From: Phascolomyces articulosus | Taxonomy: Eukaryota > Mucoromycota > Mucoromycetes > Mucorales > Lichtheimiaceae | Direction of reading: 5' to 3' | Assembly: GCA_025677815.1 (NCBI GenBank) | Contig: JAIXMP010000005.1 | Span: 434,001 to 498,000 of the forward strand | Length of the DNA: 64,000 nucleotides | Part shown: positions 45,734 through 60,097 of the stretch, in pieces | Layout: every line of letters starts with the position of its first letter | Numbering within the stretch: the first letter of the stretch is position 1 | Translations under genes and position numbers: made by a program | Notes under the pieces: generated by a model | The model's input: only the letters and a program-made list of their open reading frames with translations | The model's database searches: none | Told to the model about the DNA's origin: nothing

Positions 45734-46964
45734 ATTATCTAACTTTAACCATTTAATTTTCTTGACAAATGTAAACCCTGTCGTCAACGATACTTCCACA
45801 ATTTTTCTTTGCTATATTATTAATAATATATCCTAATATTTTTCTGTTCTTACTATACACCATCATTAATAATAACAATAATAATAATAAGTGCTTTATA
45901 TAAGTCGTTTATATAATCACTATTTAATAAATAAAACGATGAGAATAATGCTCTTTACTAATTACTAACGCTATATATTATATATCTTGTTTTTTATCAT
46001 TCTTCAATGGACGTATCATAAAACAATTTTTAGCTGATCACACTTATGTCATTTTTTCTTTTTGACAGCATGTTCTACTTGTTATCAAATTAAGTGTATG
46101 TTCTAGTAGTTTGGAACGACATTCTCTTGATTCTACAACATGTAAATAAATAAACTTTAAGAAACTTTCAGAAACAAATCTTACTGTAAATTTCTGGGAA
46201 CCAATGATTGAAAATCTTTTCCTAGGATTCCATAATATCCATCCGCATTGATACGATTTATTTCAATTTCTTGTACTTATTCTTATACTTGTATTTATTT
46301 TATCGGAGAGAAAATCCCTACTGTATTTAGACATAGGACTTTAACAATTGTAAAAAGATCCTATAGTAACAATTTATTTGCTTTAAAGCAACCAAGAATA
46401 CCCTCAAGGTGGATTTACGTCTTACTTGAATTGCTACACCCAGTGAGGAAGAACGTAAATCCTTGATATGGGAGAATTTGGAGGAAATGTAGTAAAAAAC
46501 AAAAAAGTAATACTTTTTGTAAATCAGGACCGGCCCTACCCATGTAGCTACTCGTTTTACTACTATTACTATATTTCTTTACCTTGCGTATTACTAGCAA
46601 CCTTCATTTTAAATACAATTTATCAATTAGAAATTCTGAAGTTATAAAATGCGTGATATAGCTGCTGAACTCAGATGACGAGCTGCTACGCTGAGAATCA
46701 AACACGTTTATGCATGATGAAATATTTTAAGTCAACCATCGTAAGCACATGAAGGCAGCAGTATTTTCATAAATAACAACAATATACTGTATATCAACCA
46801 TATAACGTATCAGCAACAGTACAAAAATAGTATTGCTCGGGTGCTTTATATTGTGTTTATATGCAACTTCATGGGGGGAGGTTACTAGCATCACTAAAAC
46901 AATAGAAACTGAAACATCGCCTGCCCCTCGTTTTTTTCGTCCTTTCTATTTGTGTCAAAATTCG
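45734..46964. other. Intergenic region 5' of the F-box gene
   Basis: About 1.2 kb, AT-rich. An inverted repeat lies at 46411-46462 and a hAT-end-like word CAGGACCGGCCCTA at 46525-46538; these may be remnants of a mobile element. No gene recognised. Confidence 0.5.
46411..46462. repeat. 10-base inverted repeat
   Basis: GGATTTACGT at 46411-46420 pairs perfectly with ACGTAAATCC at 46453-46462, separated by 32 bases. Confidence 0.5.
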
Positions 46965-49060
46965 ATGCTCTCAAACGACTTCTCAGATAAACTTGAATTG
47001 ACCACTCATGTGGACTGTGATAATTCGGATCATATTGCAGGGATTACTCAACAACCACATGAAGAAAATTACAATGATCTAGTTATTAAACGTACATCGC
47101 CATTGCTGGTCGAACTTCAATCAAGAATTATACATTTGTTGAAATTACGCATGACAGCATGGGCTCAAAGGAAACGATACGACAAAGAACTAGAAGACGG
47201 AAAAACATTAATGATATATGCACCTCAGGATCCTACAGGTTATCTATGCGTTGGTCGACATTATGCATATCAAGGCTTTCAAAAACAAGCTATCGACACT
47301 TTTTCCAACGGCTTGAAAAATATACCCATAACCAACATACAGTACGATGCATTAATAAAAGCAAAGCAACAAGCAGAGGCTCGCCAATTGAATTCCTTTG
47401 ACATACTCACGCGTCTTTCGTATGATATATCATGTTGTGTCATTGATTGTTTACCACAGGAAACAGTTAGCGAATGTTCACGGGTGTCTCGTACCTGGCG
47501 AAAGCTTATTTTAGAGTATCCAAAGGTGTGGCGTAGTATCTCAATCAATTCATTTAACAAAAAACAAGCATTACCCCTGTATATGTTATTGCCTTACGTA
47601 TCTCAACATGTTGAAGATCTTAGTTTACCATGTCAAGAGAGCATGGATAAAGTTCTCAACCTTGTGGATGAAAATGATTTTTCAAACTTACGATCACTGC
47701 AATTAAAAAGAGGTTAGTGGATATAAAGAGAGAGAAAAGTTAAACAAGTAGTAGTTCATTTTTAGTATGGGATATAAGAAAGGGAGCTAAAAGGGATTAG
47801 TTATTTTATTATATAGTGGGATATGGATCTGCAGATGATTATTGCAAAGAACTTGGCGAAACATTAGCGAAGAATGTTTCAAAAACATTGGAATCACTGG
47901 ATATTCTGTGCGCTAATGGTCTTCAATATATTGATCCTATTTTATCCGCTTGTCAAAATCTTACGGCTTTACGGATTATTACTTGGAACCGACCTACATG
48001 TATCAATCTGGTATCCACCCCAATATTATCGCAAGTTACTTTGTTGACCAAGTTGATATTGAAAGTGGAGGATGATTCAGTTCCTTTTCGAGTACTAGAA
48101 AACTTACTTGTAAATTCTCCCCATCTTCGCTGGATCTCCATAAATAATCCCAACAATAGTGTATGGGACGTTCTTCAACAACATTGTCCCAAAATCAAGG
48201 TACTCATTTCACATGAAACCGATACATGGGATATGGAAAGCGAATGTTATTATCATAATACTTGTCACGGGCTCGAATCATTGAGCATCGATGAAGACAG
48301 TTTGCACAATGCGGCATTTCCACTATTACATAAACAACTCGCGACGTTACAGCTATTGAGGATATACAACTATGAACGAGGTGGTGTTGGGGTTTCTATT
48401 CAAGCAAATAAAATCGAAGCTCTATCAACGTTTCTTTTCCCAAACCTAACGATATTATATCTCGACAGAATATCTTCCATGTTATCCCAAAAACTAGATT
48501 CACTCATCAAGCAAACGCCCAATTTGGAAAAACTTTTCTTGAATACTGTATATAACGTCCCAAACGGAATTTTCCAATGTCTTCTTTTGTTGCCCAGATT
48601 CTCGACGCTTTCAATGACTGAGGTTGAATTCGATGCACACGATCTATACCAATGTCTGAAGGGGTTTTCTCAGAGACAAGTCGAATCCTCTTCTGGATAT
48701 CTTACTCATTTGAGCCTATCCATGTGCCTTATCAACAATGCTATAATGAACGTTGCAACCAAAATACAAACTTTGACGAATCTTGATGTCAGTATGTTTG
48801 ATATTGATGGCACACCAACAGATAAAGCTGTGATGAACTTTGTTGAACATATTACCCAGTTACCAAAGCTTAATACACTCGGTATTTCATGCTGGAGAAT
48901 CAAGATGGATCATATACAAATTCTTTCTAGGTGCACTTCTCTTCGTAAAATTTCTTTATGGCTCATGGAAGATGTAAACGAGTCCCAGGTTCGTCAAGCA
49001 TTTTCATCTGATGTTCAAGTGGAATTCTACAATTGGAAAAACAGGTGGCTATTCTATTAA
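46965..49060 (+). CDS. F-box protein with TPR-like N-terminus and leucine-rich repeats
   Basis: Two exons, 46965-47712 and 47817-49060, give 663 residues. Residues ~60-140 resemble tetratricopeptide helices (LMIYAPQDPTGYLCVGRHYA, YQGFQKQAIDTFSNGLKNIP). An F-box follows (DILTRLSYDISCCVIDCLPQ, ECSRVSRTWRKLILEYPKVW). The rest is leucine-rich: repeated x-L-x-x-L patterns such as CQNLTALRIITW, SPHLRWISINN, TPNLEKLFLN and LTNLDVSMFD. F-box/LRR proteins are substrate receptors of SCF ubiquitin ligases, and this architecture is commonly expanded in Mucoromycota. The substrate is unknown. The frame is open upstream to about 46833 without an ATG, so an upstream 5' exon is possible; I chose the first in-frame ATG. 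Confidence 0.82.
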
Positions 49061-50382
49061 GTACAAGTATTATTATAGCAACAGTGATGGTCAATGTAAC
49101 AACTTAATTAATGGATTATCTTGCACCCATTCATCACCTATTATGTATACCAACTAAAACATTCTATATTCATTAATAAAAAATTGTATATATATTAAAC
49201 TTGTTTATTTTGATATGTATATAATATATAATACTTTAATTTTACAAATTCGCTGTACCTATATATACGTGTGTATACTAAGGGTAGAAATAACTATATA
49301 TAAAACAAAAATAAAATAAAAAAGGTAAGAAAACTGGGAACAATTACAAAAAGTGAAAAGGAGATTTTGTATTTAAAAAGTGCGACAAAAATTACAAGTC
49401 TGGGATGAGAGAAAAAAGACGACAAAAAAAAATACGAGTGAGAGAAAGGGTGGTCATCGAACGATAATAGAAAGTGAGATTTGAGCTGGCTACCAATTAT
49501 TGGTAAAATTCCTAACGAAAAGTATAAAAAACTGGCAGTCATAAACAACTGCGAGGCAAACATATATGATATCAATTTACCATTTAATATTATTCAAACC
49601 ACCTGGGGATAATATGTAACCAATCATCAATGCGTACCTGAATATTCTTCCGAGTATTTGGATCCTACGTTTTTTGAGTCGTCAAGAAGAGCCGGTTATG
49701 TGATTAGTTGTCACAAAAGAAATGACTCTAAGTATGTGGGTTTTTATTTTTGACACACACTCGTAGAAGCTATCTAATGTTTATTGAATTCTAATATTGT
49801 ATGAAATAAAAATATACACCGAGTTTAATTATACGAAAGATGGAGTTGAAACAGGATCGTACTTAATAAGATAAAATTTCCTCTCCGAACGTTAGATCAG
49901 AAATACAACATAGGCTTAGCATTAATATTATATTATATATCTAAATATTTAAATGTTTTAATATTGGCGCACAGTACGCTGTTGCACTAATATAATATGG
50001 TGTTTCTCCATGCGTAGTATCAGGTTATGTGGCGCTTCTTAGGCGAGGTTCTTTTGTGCAATGGAATAGCACTAAGTTGAAATGTGATTACCGCTATCCA
50101 AGAGCATGGTAGTCCTCACCTTGCATAAAGTGACCTTTTGATTGGATGTCTTGTTTTTATTTGAGTTTTTCACAGGTTTTCACCACTGGATTTTTCAGTT
50201 GATGTTTGGTTATTTTAAAGCAGGCTGAGCATTGTATGACATAGCTTTATAAAAAAAAAAGCCTAAACTTGTTACACACATACAATTGTTTATTTCAATA
50301 ATGTTAACTATGTGTTCTTATTCCACTTTACAGACTCTTTCTTTTAATCATCTTGTAATTCATTTTCAGTAATTTAAAAACT
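49061..50382. other. Intergenic region between F-box and Hsp70-like genes
   Basis: About 1.3 kb. AT-rich at the left; 49960-50230 is less AT-biased but shows no reading frame or RNA I can identify. Confidence 0.55.
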
Positions 50383-52572
50383 ATGGTTTTACCAAATCCA
50401 TCGCAACATTTTAAAGAATATAAAGTTGTTATCGCATATGATTTTGGTACAACTTATTCAGGAGCAACGTATGCTTTCACTCATACTACACCTACAGAGG
50501 TGTTTGACATTCATAATTGGTAACCAAAAAAAAAAGATTCTTTTATCCCTCATACAATCACTGAAAGTGATCCAAGTTTCAGGAACAGTATAAACCTACT
50601 TTTTCGAGATACAACTTTTTTTTTTCTAATGTTAATACTATTTACAGGCCTCATAAAGGCGGAAATTTTTATCCAAAAGTACCAACACTATCGATGTATC
50701 CACGTCGTAACCAACAGCAACAAATTCGATCACCTAGACCATCAGTATTATCAGGATGGGGTCATGGTGCTAAGAAGGCTATGTTCAATCCAAGTACTTC
50801 CAAGCAAAACATACTCCTTTCCAACTTTAAACTCCATTTGGATGAATCTCTATTGTGTCCACCTCTTGAAAATGGAATGTATGTGACATATATGCTCTGA
50901 ATATATATATGTAAGATAACTTCATATGTTTATCACTATCTAGAATAATTGAATTGATCGTGTAAAATATAGATCTCCTATTCAAGCAGTGGCAGATTAT
51001 CTGACTGTTTTACATGAACATGCTATGCAAGAACTATCGCGTAGTTTTGCTCAGAATTATCCTCCAGATACATTTCGTTATTGCCTCACCGTACCTGCAA
51101 TGTGGTCAGACAAGGCCAAGCAGCTGATGAGACAAGCAGCTATACGATCAGGTCTCATTTCAGCTTCTGATCCATCTGAAAGACTCATTCTTATATCAGA
51201 ACCCGAAGCAGCTGCTATTTATTGTGAAGAATCAATGGCAAATCAAGTACAACTTAAGGATAATGATCGTATTATGATATGTGATGCAGGAGGTGGCACT
51301 GTCGATTTAATTGTTTATCAAGTGAATTTTATGGAGGACCCTAACGAAGTCGAAGGGAAACGAAGGAAACGGCAATTGAAAGAAGTAACAAAAGGAATTG
51401 GTGAAAGTTGTGGTAGTGTCTTTTTAGACAATCGTTTTCTTGAATTACTCAAAAGAAAACTAGGAGCACATGTCATGAACAAGATTAGCCCACGAGAAAA
51501 ATATGGTGTTATGGAATATTTTAATGATACTGTTAAGCCTGAATTTAATGGGAAGGGTGATTTTTATATGGAATTACCACGTTCACTGAATGTGGATGAG
51601 TTACCAGCAAATTTACGTTATCTCGATAGTGAAGGAGGTTTGGATGAAGGAATGTTAAAACTGACAGGCCAAGAGCTCAAAGATCAAGTATTTGATCCTG
51701 TAGTTAATAAAGTGGTAAAATGGATAAAACGAAAAATATTTCCAGACAATATAACTACAAGGTGTTCTAATACATTTTATCCATGAATTTAATAGATATC
51801 ACTTATTAAACGTCAATATCAACAAATTCCTGATGGGAGATTAGATTTCCTCTTTCTTGTCGGTGGATTTGGTTCATCCAAATACTTAAATCAAAGAGTG
51901 AACAATGCGTTCCAGGATTCTCAATTCAATCATATTGTGTGTTCAGCAGAACGTGCTGCTTTAGCTGTTGTGCGTGGGGCTGCTTATTATGGTGTTAATC
52001 CTCAATTGGTTGTTTCACGAGTATCAAGACGAACTTATGGTGTCGACACTCAGATGACTTATGATGATAATATTGATCCGCCTTCTTCTCGGGTGGTAAT
52101 GCCGGATGGTGTTGCAAAATGTAATACTCGGTTTTCACCCTTTGTAGAGAAAAATGAAGAATTACCGGTTGATCATTGCATTCAAAAGGAGTTTTTCATT
52201 TATTATGGATCGGATAAATCAGTTACTATTAATCTCTATGCAACAGAAAATGATACTATCCCACGTTATTATAATCAGACAGGTGTACATCGTGTTGCAA
52301 AAATATCAATCACTATTCCTAAAATACCAAATATGAGGAGAAACCAACCCCTTCATTATGACATTAGGTAAACTTCCATATTATCCTTTTTTTGTTACGA
52401 AACAAACTACATTTACTCAACTTTACTAATATATAACGTGGATGCAACGACGGTTTTCTTCTGTAGAATGTATTTTGGTAAAACGGAAATTCGAATGGAA
52501 ACTGATTTTCGTACAGGAAGAAAGTATAATGTCAATTGTGATTTTGATGTTGCTTTTAAGTATAGCTCATAA
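50383..52572 (+). CDS. HSPA12-like Hsp70 family protein
   Basis: Five exons: 50383-50519, 50648-50878, 50973-51714, 51796-52367, 52467-52572; 595 residues. The actin-like ATPase motifs are visible: VVIAYDFGTTYSGATYAF (phosphate 1), FRYCLTVPAMWSDKAKQLMR, LILISEPEAAAIYCEE, IMICDAGGGTVDLIVY (phosphate 2) and FLFLVGGFGSSKYLNQRV (adenosine motif). VFDPVVNKVISLIKRQYQ, split by intron 3, is typical of the HSPA12 subfamily rather than canonical Hsp70. The C-terminal half is a divergent substrate-like region (ERAALAVVRGAAYYGVNPQL, FFIYYGSDKSVTINLY), and there is no EEVD tail. Such genes are often multicopy in Mucoromycota; substrates are unknown. The donor at 51715 rather than the later GT at 51762 is needed to keep phase. 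Confidence 0.9.
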
Positions 52573-53826
52573 TTATTATTCCATCGCTAGCACCATCATG
52601 ATGATGGCTTTTTAATAATATATAAGGGCATATGGTTCATGCACACATATATCATGTATATATACTTTTATTCTGTAACACTTAAATTTCTAATTGTTTC
52701 TTCTTTATGTAAATTTTATATCAAGATTTTTCTCTCTATCACGCAATCTTTTTAATTATAGCAAATGATAATACCTAATAATAGAATGAGCAGTATATAT
52801 ACAGCGTTCTATGCTTCTTTTAAATGTGAATATATAATGTTGATATTATTAACCATAGACTTATATTTTTTCAAGAGGTACAATGTATTTATTTAAAAGA
52901 ATGGACTTTTACAACTTACGTCCTCCACATTAGTAAAATATCACGCAATTCATTACAATTATCATTCTTTGTTGAATGAATATACTCTCTTTCATTATCA
53001 TATCCTAATTGCTTTATTGGTGGCACAGCTGCAAGTACGTAGTAGAAACTAAAGACTTTAAAATGCCGGGTCAGTATTTTCATGGAAATGGTATTGATAT
53101 ATATTATTAGGTAGTGACAAATTTTGATAATTTATGAATACGATGAAAGACTAAAGTCATTTGAAATCTATCAACACATTTGACATCATATCAAAGTGAG
53201 GTTTTGCTGTGGATGTCAAAATTTGTGTTTTTAGATAGCATGAACAACTTGTTCTTTCTACAGAATATCTCAAAATAAAGGCCATCCTGAAAAAATATAC
53301 ATATGATGTTGATTTCTGATATATTATTTGTTTCTTAATAATAAAGTATGAATTGGATTTACTTTTTGTACTATGGTATACGTTGTTTTGGATCGATAAT
53401 TTAATTTGCAACATCTTTTTTGATAAAGAAAGGATCAATGTTCCCCCGATTAATAAAACGGAAGAAAGTATTGTAGTAATAGATCATGTGCATCGCTTTT
53501 TTTTTTTATAAAACATAAACAATCTAAGAAAAGAGAATAACTCAAATATGTATAGTACGTAAATTATTAAAAAACTAAGCCCACTTTCGATGCCACCGCC
53601 ACTGCTACATTATAAATTTCAAAAGCGCTAATAGTAACAATCCGAAGACATATGTAACAATATAATACCATGGCGATGAGCGAATTTTTCAGATAATAAA
53701 TGAAGATTTTGCTAAGCCCTCCTCGCAACAGACACAAACAAAAAAAATAACCTCTAGTATGGTTTTCATCTTCTTTATTATTATTCCTTTTACTCCGTAT
53801 TTATATTTTTTCAAACAAAATAATAT
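52573..53826. other. Intergenic region 5' of the kelch gene
   Basis: About 1.25 kb of AT-rich sequence. A 93-codon minus-strand ORF at 53157-53438 has low-complexity composition and no support. Nothing else recognised. Confidence 0.6.
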
Positions 53827-56800
53827 ATGATGTCTCTTTTTCTTTTTTTACATGGAAAAAAAGCAACCTCCTGTACTTTATTGGTGCTTTTGTCATTTTT
53901 GATATATTCAATTTACTACTTTGATACAATAACAGTATGTGCACAGCAACAAGATGACGATACGGTAGAGTATATTCTCACAGCACAACCTGTGGTATCT
54001 AATCCGCTTATAAACCCTCGTCGACGAACAGCTGCGACGTTTGTAAGGAACAACATCATATATGTATGGGGTGGTGACGGCTATTACACGGCAGACTATT
54101 ACGATATCACTCCATATTTTAATGCTATCAACATTGCTACTGAACCTGACGATAACGACCAAAAAATATTAAAGTACAGCTTTGTCAGTAACAGTCGCGA
54201 CTATCATAATTTTTCAGTTGCAGCATCCGCAATTGTAGATCCAACCAATAACGATCGTGTATTATTTTTTGGGGGTACACGCAATTCCTATATCGGTGCA
54301 GCTGAAAACGAAACTCTCTATTTGGAACAATACGATTTTACTACCACACAATGGACAACTTTACCTGTTGTCGCAGAACAAGATGGTGTTAGTATTGATC
54401 CTCCGAAGAACAGGATTGATTTCTCTGCTATTGTTCTGCCTAGTAATGGAAACATTTACATTGCAGGTGGTTATGATAACAATTCGAAAAACTCATCCGC
54501 TAGTTTAGACGACAACAATACGCTGATATGGATGTATGATCCAGTCCGTCAAGTATTTAGTCCTGCGTCACAAAATGATACTCTTGTTATTCAAGAAAAA
54601 AGTAGACCGATATATGGATTTTTACTTGAGTAAGAAATATAATAATAGTAGTAATATCTTGATTTTTCTATTAATAATATTGTATTATTAACTTCGTATA
54701 CATGATTTTGCATTGTTAATATTATTACTAACAATATATGACATTACTAGCGATGACCGAATCTTGTATTTAACAACGCTTAAGAACTATGCATGGATAT
54801 TCAATCCAAGTACAAATGAATTATTAAATCAAACCATAAATGTACCAAGTGATCTTTTTGGAGCGTCAATTCTTAATCAAGATGTATTCTCAAACAAGTA
54901 CTATTTTGCATTTTCTGGTAACAAGATTATTATTATATTATACATGGAAATTTTCATAGGTTTTTGGTATTAGTAATATATTATTTGATATTAACCTAAA
55001 AAACTTAGAACCGGGTAATAATCGACAGATATATTATTATGCAGGTAAAGTGTTTATTAATGGCGATTATGTAAGAAATTCTTCTCTATATGTCATTATA
55101 GAATAGGCTTATGATGATATAATCATATGTAGATATATTTAATTCGACTAGTGGGGAAACGGTACGAACTTTACTTACACTTAATGTTCAAAACTGGACC
55201 TGGGAACGAGGATACGATGGGTGGGAGGATGATTTTTTAAAAAATGCGCTTTATCCACGGTATGGTAGTAGTATCGGTGTCTTAGATGATCAATATCTTT
55301 TAATAATGTATGGTGAGTCTATATTTAAACTACTTGTTAACTACAACTTCATACTATGCAAGTGTTGAAGTGACTGATCTAAAATGGTTTTTTATATAAA
55401 AATAAGGCGAGGAGCTCAATTATGAATATAATGGTTATAAAGTTATCCAATTTCAAAACAACAGTCTGGGAAGCAACAACCCATTTAATGTAATGAACCT
55501 AACTGGTATGATAGACGCAAAGAACAATGAGGATGCTTACAATAATATTTATGGAAAAATTTCAAGAAAACTGGGTGATGGGGCAATCACTGGTATTGTT
55601 ATTGGAAGCGTTGTAGCAGCAATTGTTTTGCTTGGTGGATTAGGTTGGCGGTATCGAAAGACTTTAAAAGCATTTATTATCTGGGCCTTTACAGTTATTT
55701 TATACCATCCAAGGTAGTATATTTTTCTGTATTTTAAATGTAATAAGAATAAAGGATAAGGTTTTAATAATGTAGTTGTATTATGATTTTATTACTCAAT
55801 TACTTATTAATTAACTAGGATCGGAGAACCACGGTGGACTGAATATAGTCATACCGTGGTCAAGATTATCCTGGGAGTTGTGTTCTTTGCTTATCTTGCA
55901 TATAACATAAACCAAGTTATAAATAGCCCAATATCGACGTTGAGGATTCCAGAGAGGACTTCTAGTGTGATAACACCAGGTATTATTAATAAAAAAAATT
56001 CCATAGTTCATCACTTAAAAGCATAAAACACAAAGTAATTAAAATTATACCAGATATTCGACTATGCTTTCATGGGGCCTCTGTTTCAAATCTTTTATGC
56101 AAAGTGCATCATATGGATGGAATATATATCAACAAGACAGATACAGTTATGCCATTTGATACTTCGAAACTTTATCCATATTCAACATACAAAAATCCAC
56201 ACACAAGCACTGATTGCTGGTATATTCCACGAGGAGCTGCCAATCTCAGCGAAGGAGATGCAATGGAACTCTCATATAGATATGTCCCTAGCGAAGATGC
56301 CATTACACATTCCTTGCAAATAGATGTTTATCCAGAAACAAAAGAAGCAAATCCAAATGAAATTATTTATTTTTTTGATAACAAGAGTACATCATTTTCT
56401 CCACTAGATGGGCCAAGACGATTGGATGATCCTGAAATTACCAGCTTTGCCAGAGAAGATTTCGAGGCTATGCCAAGTTCAAATCGATATACTATGGAAT
56501 TAGATAGCGCTGGTATTATTACGTATGAACTTCGAAACCATCAGTATTTGGCAAATAATGGGTGGAACAGAATTGGGTTTGCTCAAATCTATAACGATAC
56601 ACCTGAAGTTACAATAACTCCTCAAATTGATGTTCGAGATAGCCGTACCACACACCCAACACCAGGTACATTTAGTTCCATGGTTACCTTTACTCCTACG
56701 GAAATTGCTAAAATAACACTTCAAGACCAGCCTGTTCGTTCACTTGTAAACGTACTTGGTTCCGTGGGTGGTCTATTGACCATTTTAGTTGCACTTAATA

Positions 56801-57691
56801 GTTTTTTCTTTGGTAGTAGACCCAGGTAAGCTCTTATATAGAAAATTCCAGCCATGAATTATTATTAAACTACATTGATATATTTATTGCTATTTTCATG
56901 ACACCATGTATAGATCACCACTGGGACTTATACATCGATTCTCATTTGATCAAAAGTTCTCCATGCAAAAAGCACTCAATAAAAAATTTGGATTTCTTGA
57001 ACGTCCAATACCATTTGTACATCCAGTCGATTCACAGTTACTCGTCAAATACAACGACTTACTTCGAAGCGATTATGGTTTATCACATCTTCCGGTAAAA
57101 GCAAATCTCCCACCACAAAGAGGAGAGGTGCTGGAACAACAAAGCTATATTGATGGCAGCAAAAAACAAAACAAAGATGATGATTATGATAACAACGACT
57201 ATTATACATTATTTGCGACTAGCCCCATTTCTCCATCAGAAACATCACCCAATAATCCACCTCTTGAACAGCGTTTACAAGTTCTTGAGACAGAGAGACA
57301 AAACGTTCACCGTTATATCTGCGATCTGCAGCGCCGATTTCAGCTAATGGAGCTGATGTTAAAAGGATATTATATTGATCCAGAAGTTTTTACAGAATTG
57401 AACAATGGGTTCAACCGTGACGTCAGGGGACTATCATCTACTACAAATAAGAACGACGGCAGGAATGACACTCCTGAAGAAAATATGGATTCAACCTCTT
57501 CATCAGTTTTTGATACAACGCTACGATCTCGAATAACATCAGCATGGAGACGACGATTTCGTGATAGCGATGGTAGTACTAGCCAGCAAGGACTTAGAGT
57601 GCCCAGTAGCAACAACAATTATGATCAGCTTTCAATGGAGGAAATGATGATGACTGATCATGATACACCAGAACCTTGTTTTAGGAAATAA
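53827..57691 (+). CDS. Large surface protein: kelch-like ectodomain, several membrane segments, cytosolic coiled-coil tail
   Basis: Eight exons: 53827-54629, 54751-54917, 55009-55044, 55133-55312, 55407-55713, 55819-55979, 56054-56825, 56914-57691; 1067 residues. A hydrophobic N-terminus (LLVLLSFLIYSIYYF) acts as signal or anchor. Residues ~45-440 contain kelch-like blades: RRRTAATFVRNNIIYVWGGD, DRVLFFGGTRN, GNIYIAGGYDNN, DDQYLLIMYGEEL, with several N-glycosylation sequons. A membrane helix follows (~453-476, TGIVIGSVVAAIVLLGG), a second hydrophobic stretch, another helix (~511-528, KIILGVVFFAYLAYNI), then ~250 residues of a Cys-containing region (TDCWYIPRGAANLSEGDAME) and a last membrane span (~785-806, VLGSVGGLLTILVALNSFFF). 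The tail (~810-1067) has a heptad coil (PPLEQRLQVLETERQNVHRY). I know no characterised protein with this order; a sensor or adhesion role is inference. Confidence 0.82.
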
Positions 57692-60097
57692 TATTCGTAA
57701 CACCGACACAGAAATAACATCATTTGTTAGAAACTATTAAACATTAGTATGAAATAATATAATAATAGGAACAGAATACATTTACATAATACATTTAAAT
57801 TATTATAAATGTAGCATGTTTTTTTTTTGAAAACACGTAACGTTAGTAAATAAATAAAAATTCACATAGAAGGTTTCAGAAAATCTAGTATCAACAGCTG
57901 ATTGACATTTAAATATAAATATATTTTAGGTAAAGAAAAGAACTTAGAGAGATTTTTAAAAACATATAAACCAATTTTGGAATGCCAAAAATTATTGATA
58001 CATTATTTTTAGTGCGTAAATGAAACAAACAACAAATACTAAACATCCAGTTTATCGATTGTAAAGAATGTTCATTTATTTGATTTTGCTAATTGTAATA
58101 GCTTTATAATAAAAGAGGTATGATAAATTATAAAAGGGAGTTCTAATAATATAATAATACAAAATTGAAAAAAGTATAAAAAAAATAAATAGAAAAATGA
58201 GGGTTCTAATATCTAATATATATATATGAAAAAAAGAGTGTCATATATTTTATCTTACGATAGCAAACAATAACAATGTAAATGTAATCATTTTGCAAGA
58301 AGCTAAAAATGATTTTAACTCATCCCTGTGTGGTATATAGTATTCGTTGATGTTGCTAGCAGCTTCACCTGCAAAATCTCTTTATGAGTATCTTTTTTTT
58401 TTTTCATTTGTATGTAGTAGTGATAATACGAAGATCCATACGAAGAGTGAGGGCATTTTGGTGTTGGGATTAAATATCACTCTCTTTGTCCTAATAAATC
58501 ATGATGTACTGTTATTAAAAATCCCTTCGTTCTTCTTTCACCATTTTTTGTTCATTTAGTAATATTATATTTATCATCGCAAAAAAAGCTTCTTGTTACT
58601 TCCAAAGAAAGTCTCAAACACAACAAGCTACCAATAATTCTCGAGGATACTTTGCTCAATATACTTTTTTTTGAAATACGGTAGAGCCAGTATATGCCAC
58701 CTTGATATTACAATATAATAAACATTGAATTATTTTAGATACAATGATAAAACCCTTCAAGAGAGTTTTTTTTATAAAAAGAAAAACCTTACCTTCATGA
58801 CTTTTTTTGAATCTCATAAGCTTGTCAATAAAATCCAACATCTCATACCACTAGTGGCGGATGCTAAGGGTTCCATGATTATAGTTAGGTGGATCGTAAC
58901 TTTTGTATATCATTTTAAAAACTCACTGGAAACTTGGAAGTATATATTATATCAGTTAAGTGAACTAAAGTATATTTGTAATCTTTAAAGATATACTTTA
59001 TTCACCGAAATAATCCATTTTCTAACATACTAGATGAAAAATAACTCGAAACATGAAAAAAAGAGAGATGGGAAGAAAAAACAAGTTTATATCTGTTAAA
59101 TTCAATATTAGACTTTTTCTGGCTATCGTGATATTCAGGTACTATTAGTAGAAAAATATCTAACTCCTGAATAGGGTTGATTACCTATAAAAACATGAAC
59201 AATTATAGAATACCTATCCGAACCACTGGATCATTGGTTGCGTTTTTAATATGGTTCGTTTTATCATCAGGTTTCATTTTATTATAACCCCGATTTCAAA
59301 ATGATGATTTATGCAGCTAGTTCTATATTGTAAATAATCAAAGGATGATCGATAGGCATGATGTAATATAACCCCTAAAATTTGAATAACAGTGAATACA
59401 CATTCTTTAATAATGTACAGGATTTTGATCAACATTGAAATAGAACATATTTAAATATATTTATAACGATGAGAATGACGCGCTGCTATAGATGCCCCCC
59501 TCCTGGATAATGAATAAAATCATCATCATTCTATAAATGCTGAATCGAAAGATCATTTGTTTGCAGCATATTATCATACGGGTACTATTATATTACTTTG
59601 TAACCTAGCATATTTAATTTTATAAATATATATATGCGTAGAATAGTCGAGATTCGTTATCATCATAATATTGGGTGTACTCAATACATCTTATACAGTT
59701 TACCATTATCGATCTATGGATAGTATAAAGCAAGAAAGCAAATTTTAAATTTCTAAATAATATTTTTGATCTATTAATATGATAGTAACACATCACCTAT
59801 AATTGCATTTTGTTTGATTCACTAAAAAAGAACTATAAGCATTTAATTTGATTATGCTTCGACATTCCATTTAATTTTGTAAACTCTGTATTATCATCCA
59901 AGATCAAATCAACATTATGAAAATATTTTGTATGAAGAATTCCATAAGTATATATATTTTTTTCTAAGTATTATGATCACTGTTTTATATACAATATGGA
60001 AGAATGTCAGAAGAATCATAGTGATTTAGTTTCATAATGGCGAAGTACTCTTCTTATTTATAAAGTTTTCCATACATGTAATGAAATAGTATAATTA

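Noticed and set aside
49960..50230. Less AT-rich stretch that might be a structured RNA
   Set aside because: No known RNA signature and no clear self-complementarity found by eye.
51762..51795. 34-base intron in the Hsp70-like gene using the GT at 51762
   Set aside because: Too short and it breaks the reading phase; the donor at 51715 gives an 81-base intron in phase and restores the family sequence.
58680..58880. hAT-like words (AGTGGCGGAT) that might bound a transposon
   Set aside because: The two candidate ends point away from each other and do not match well, so they do not define an element.
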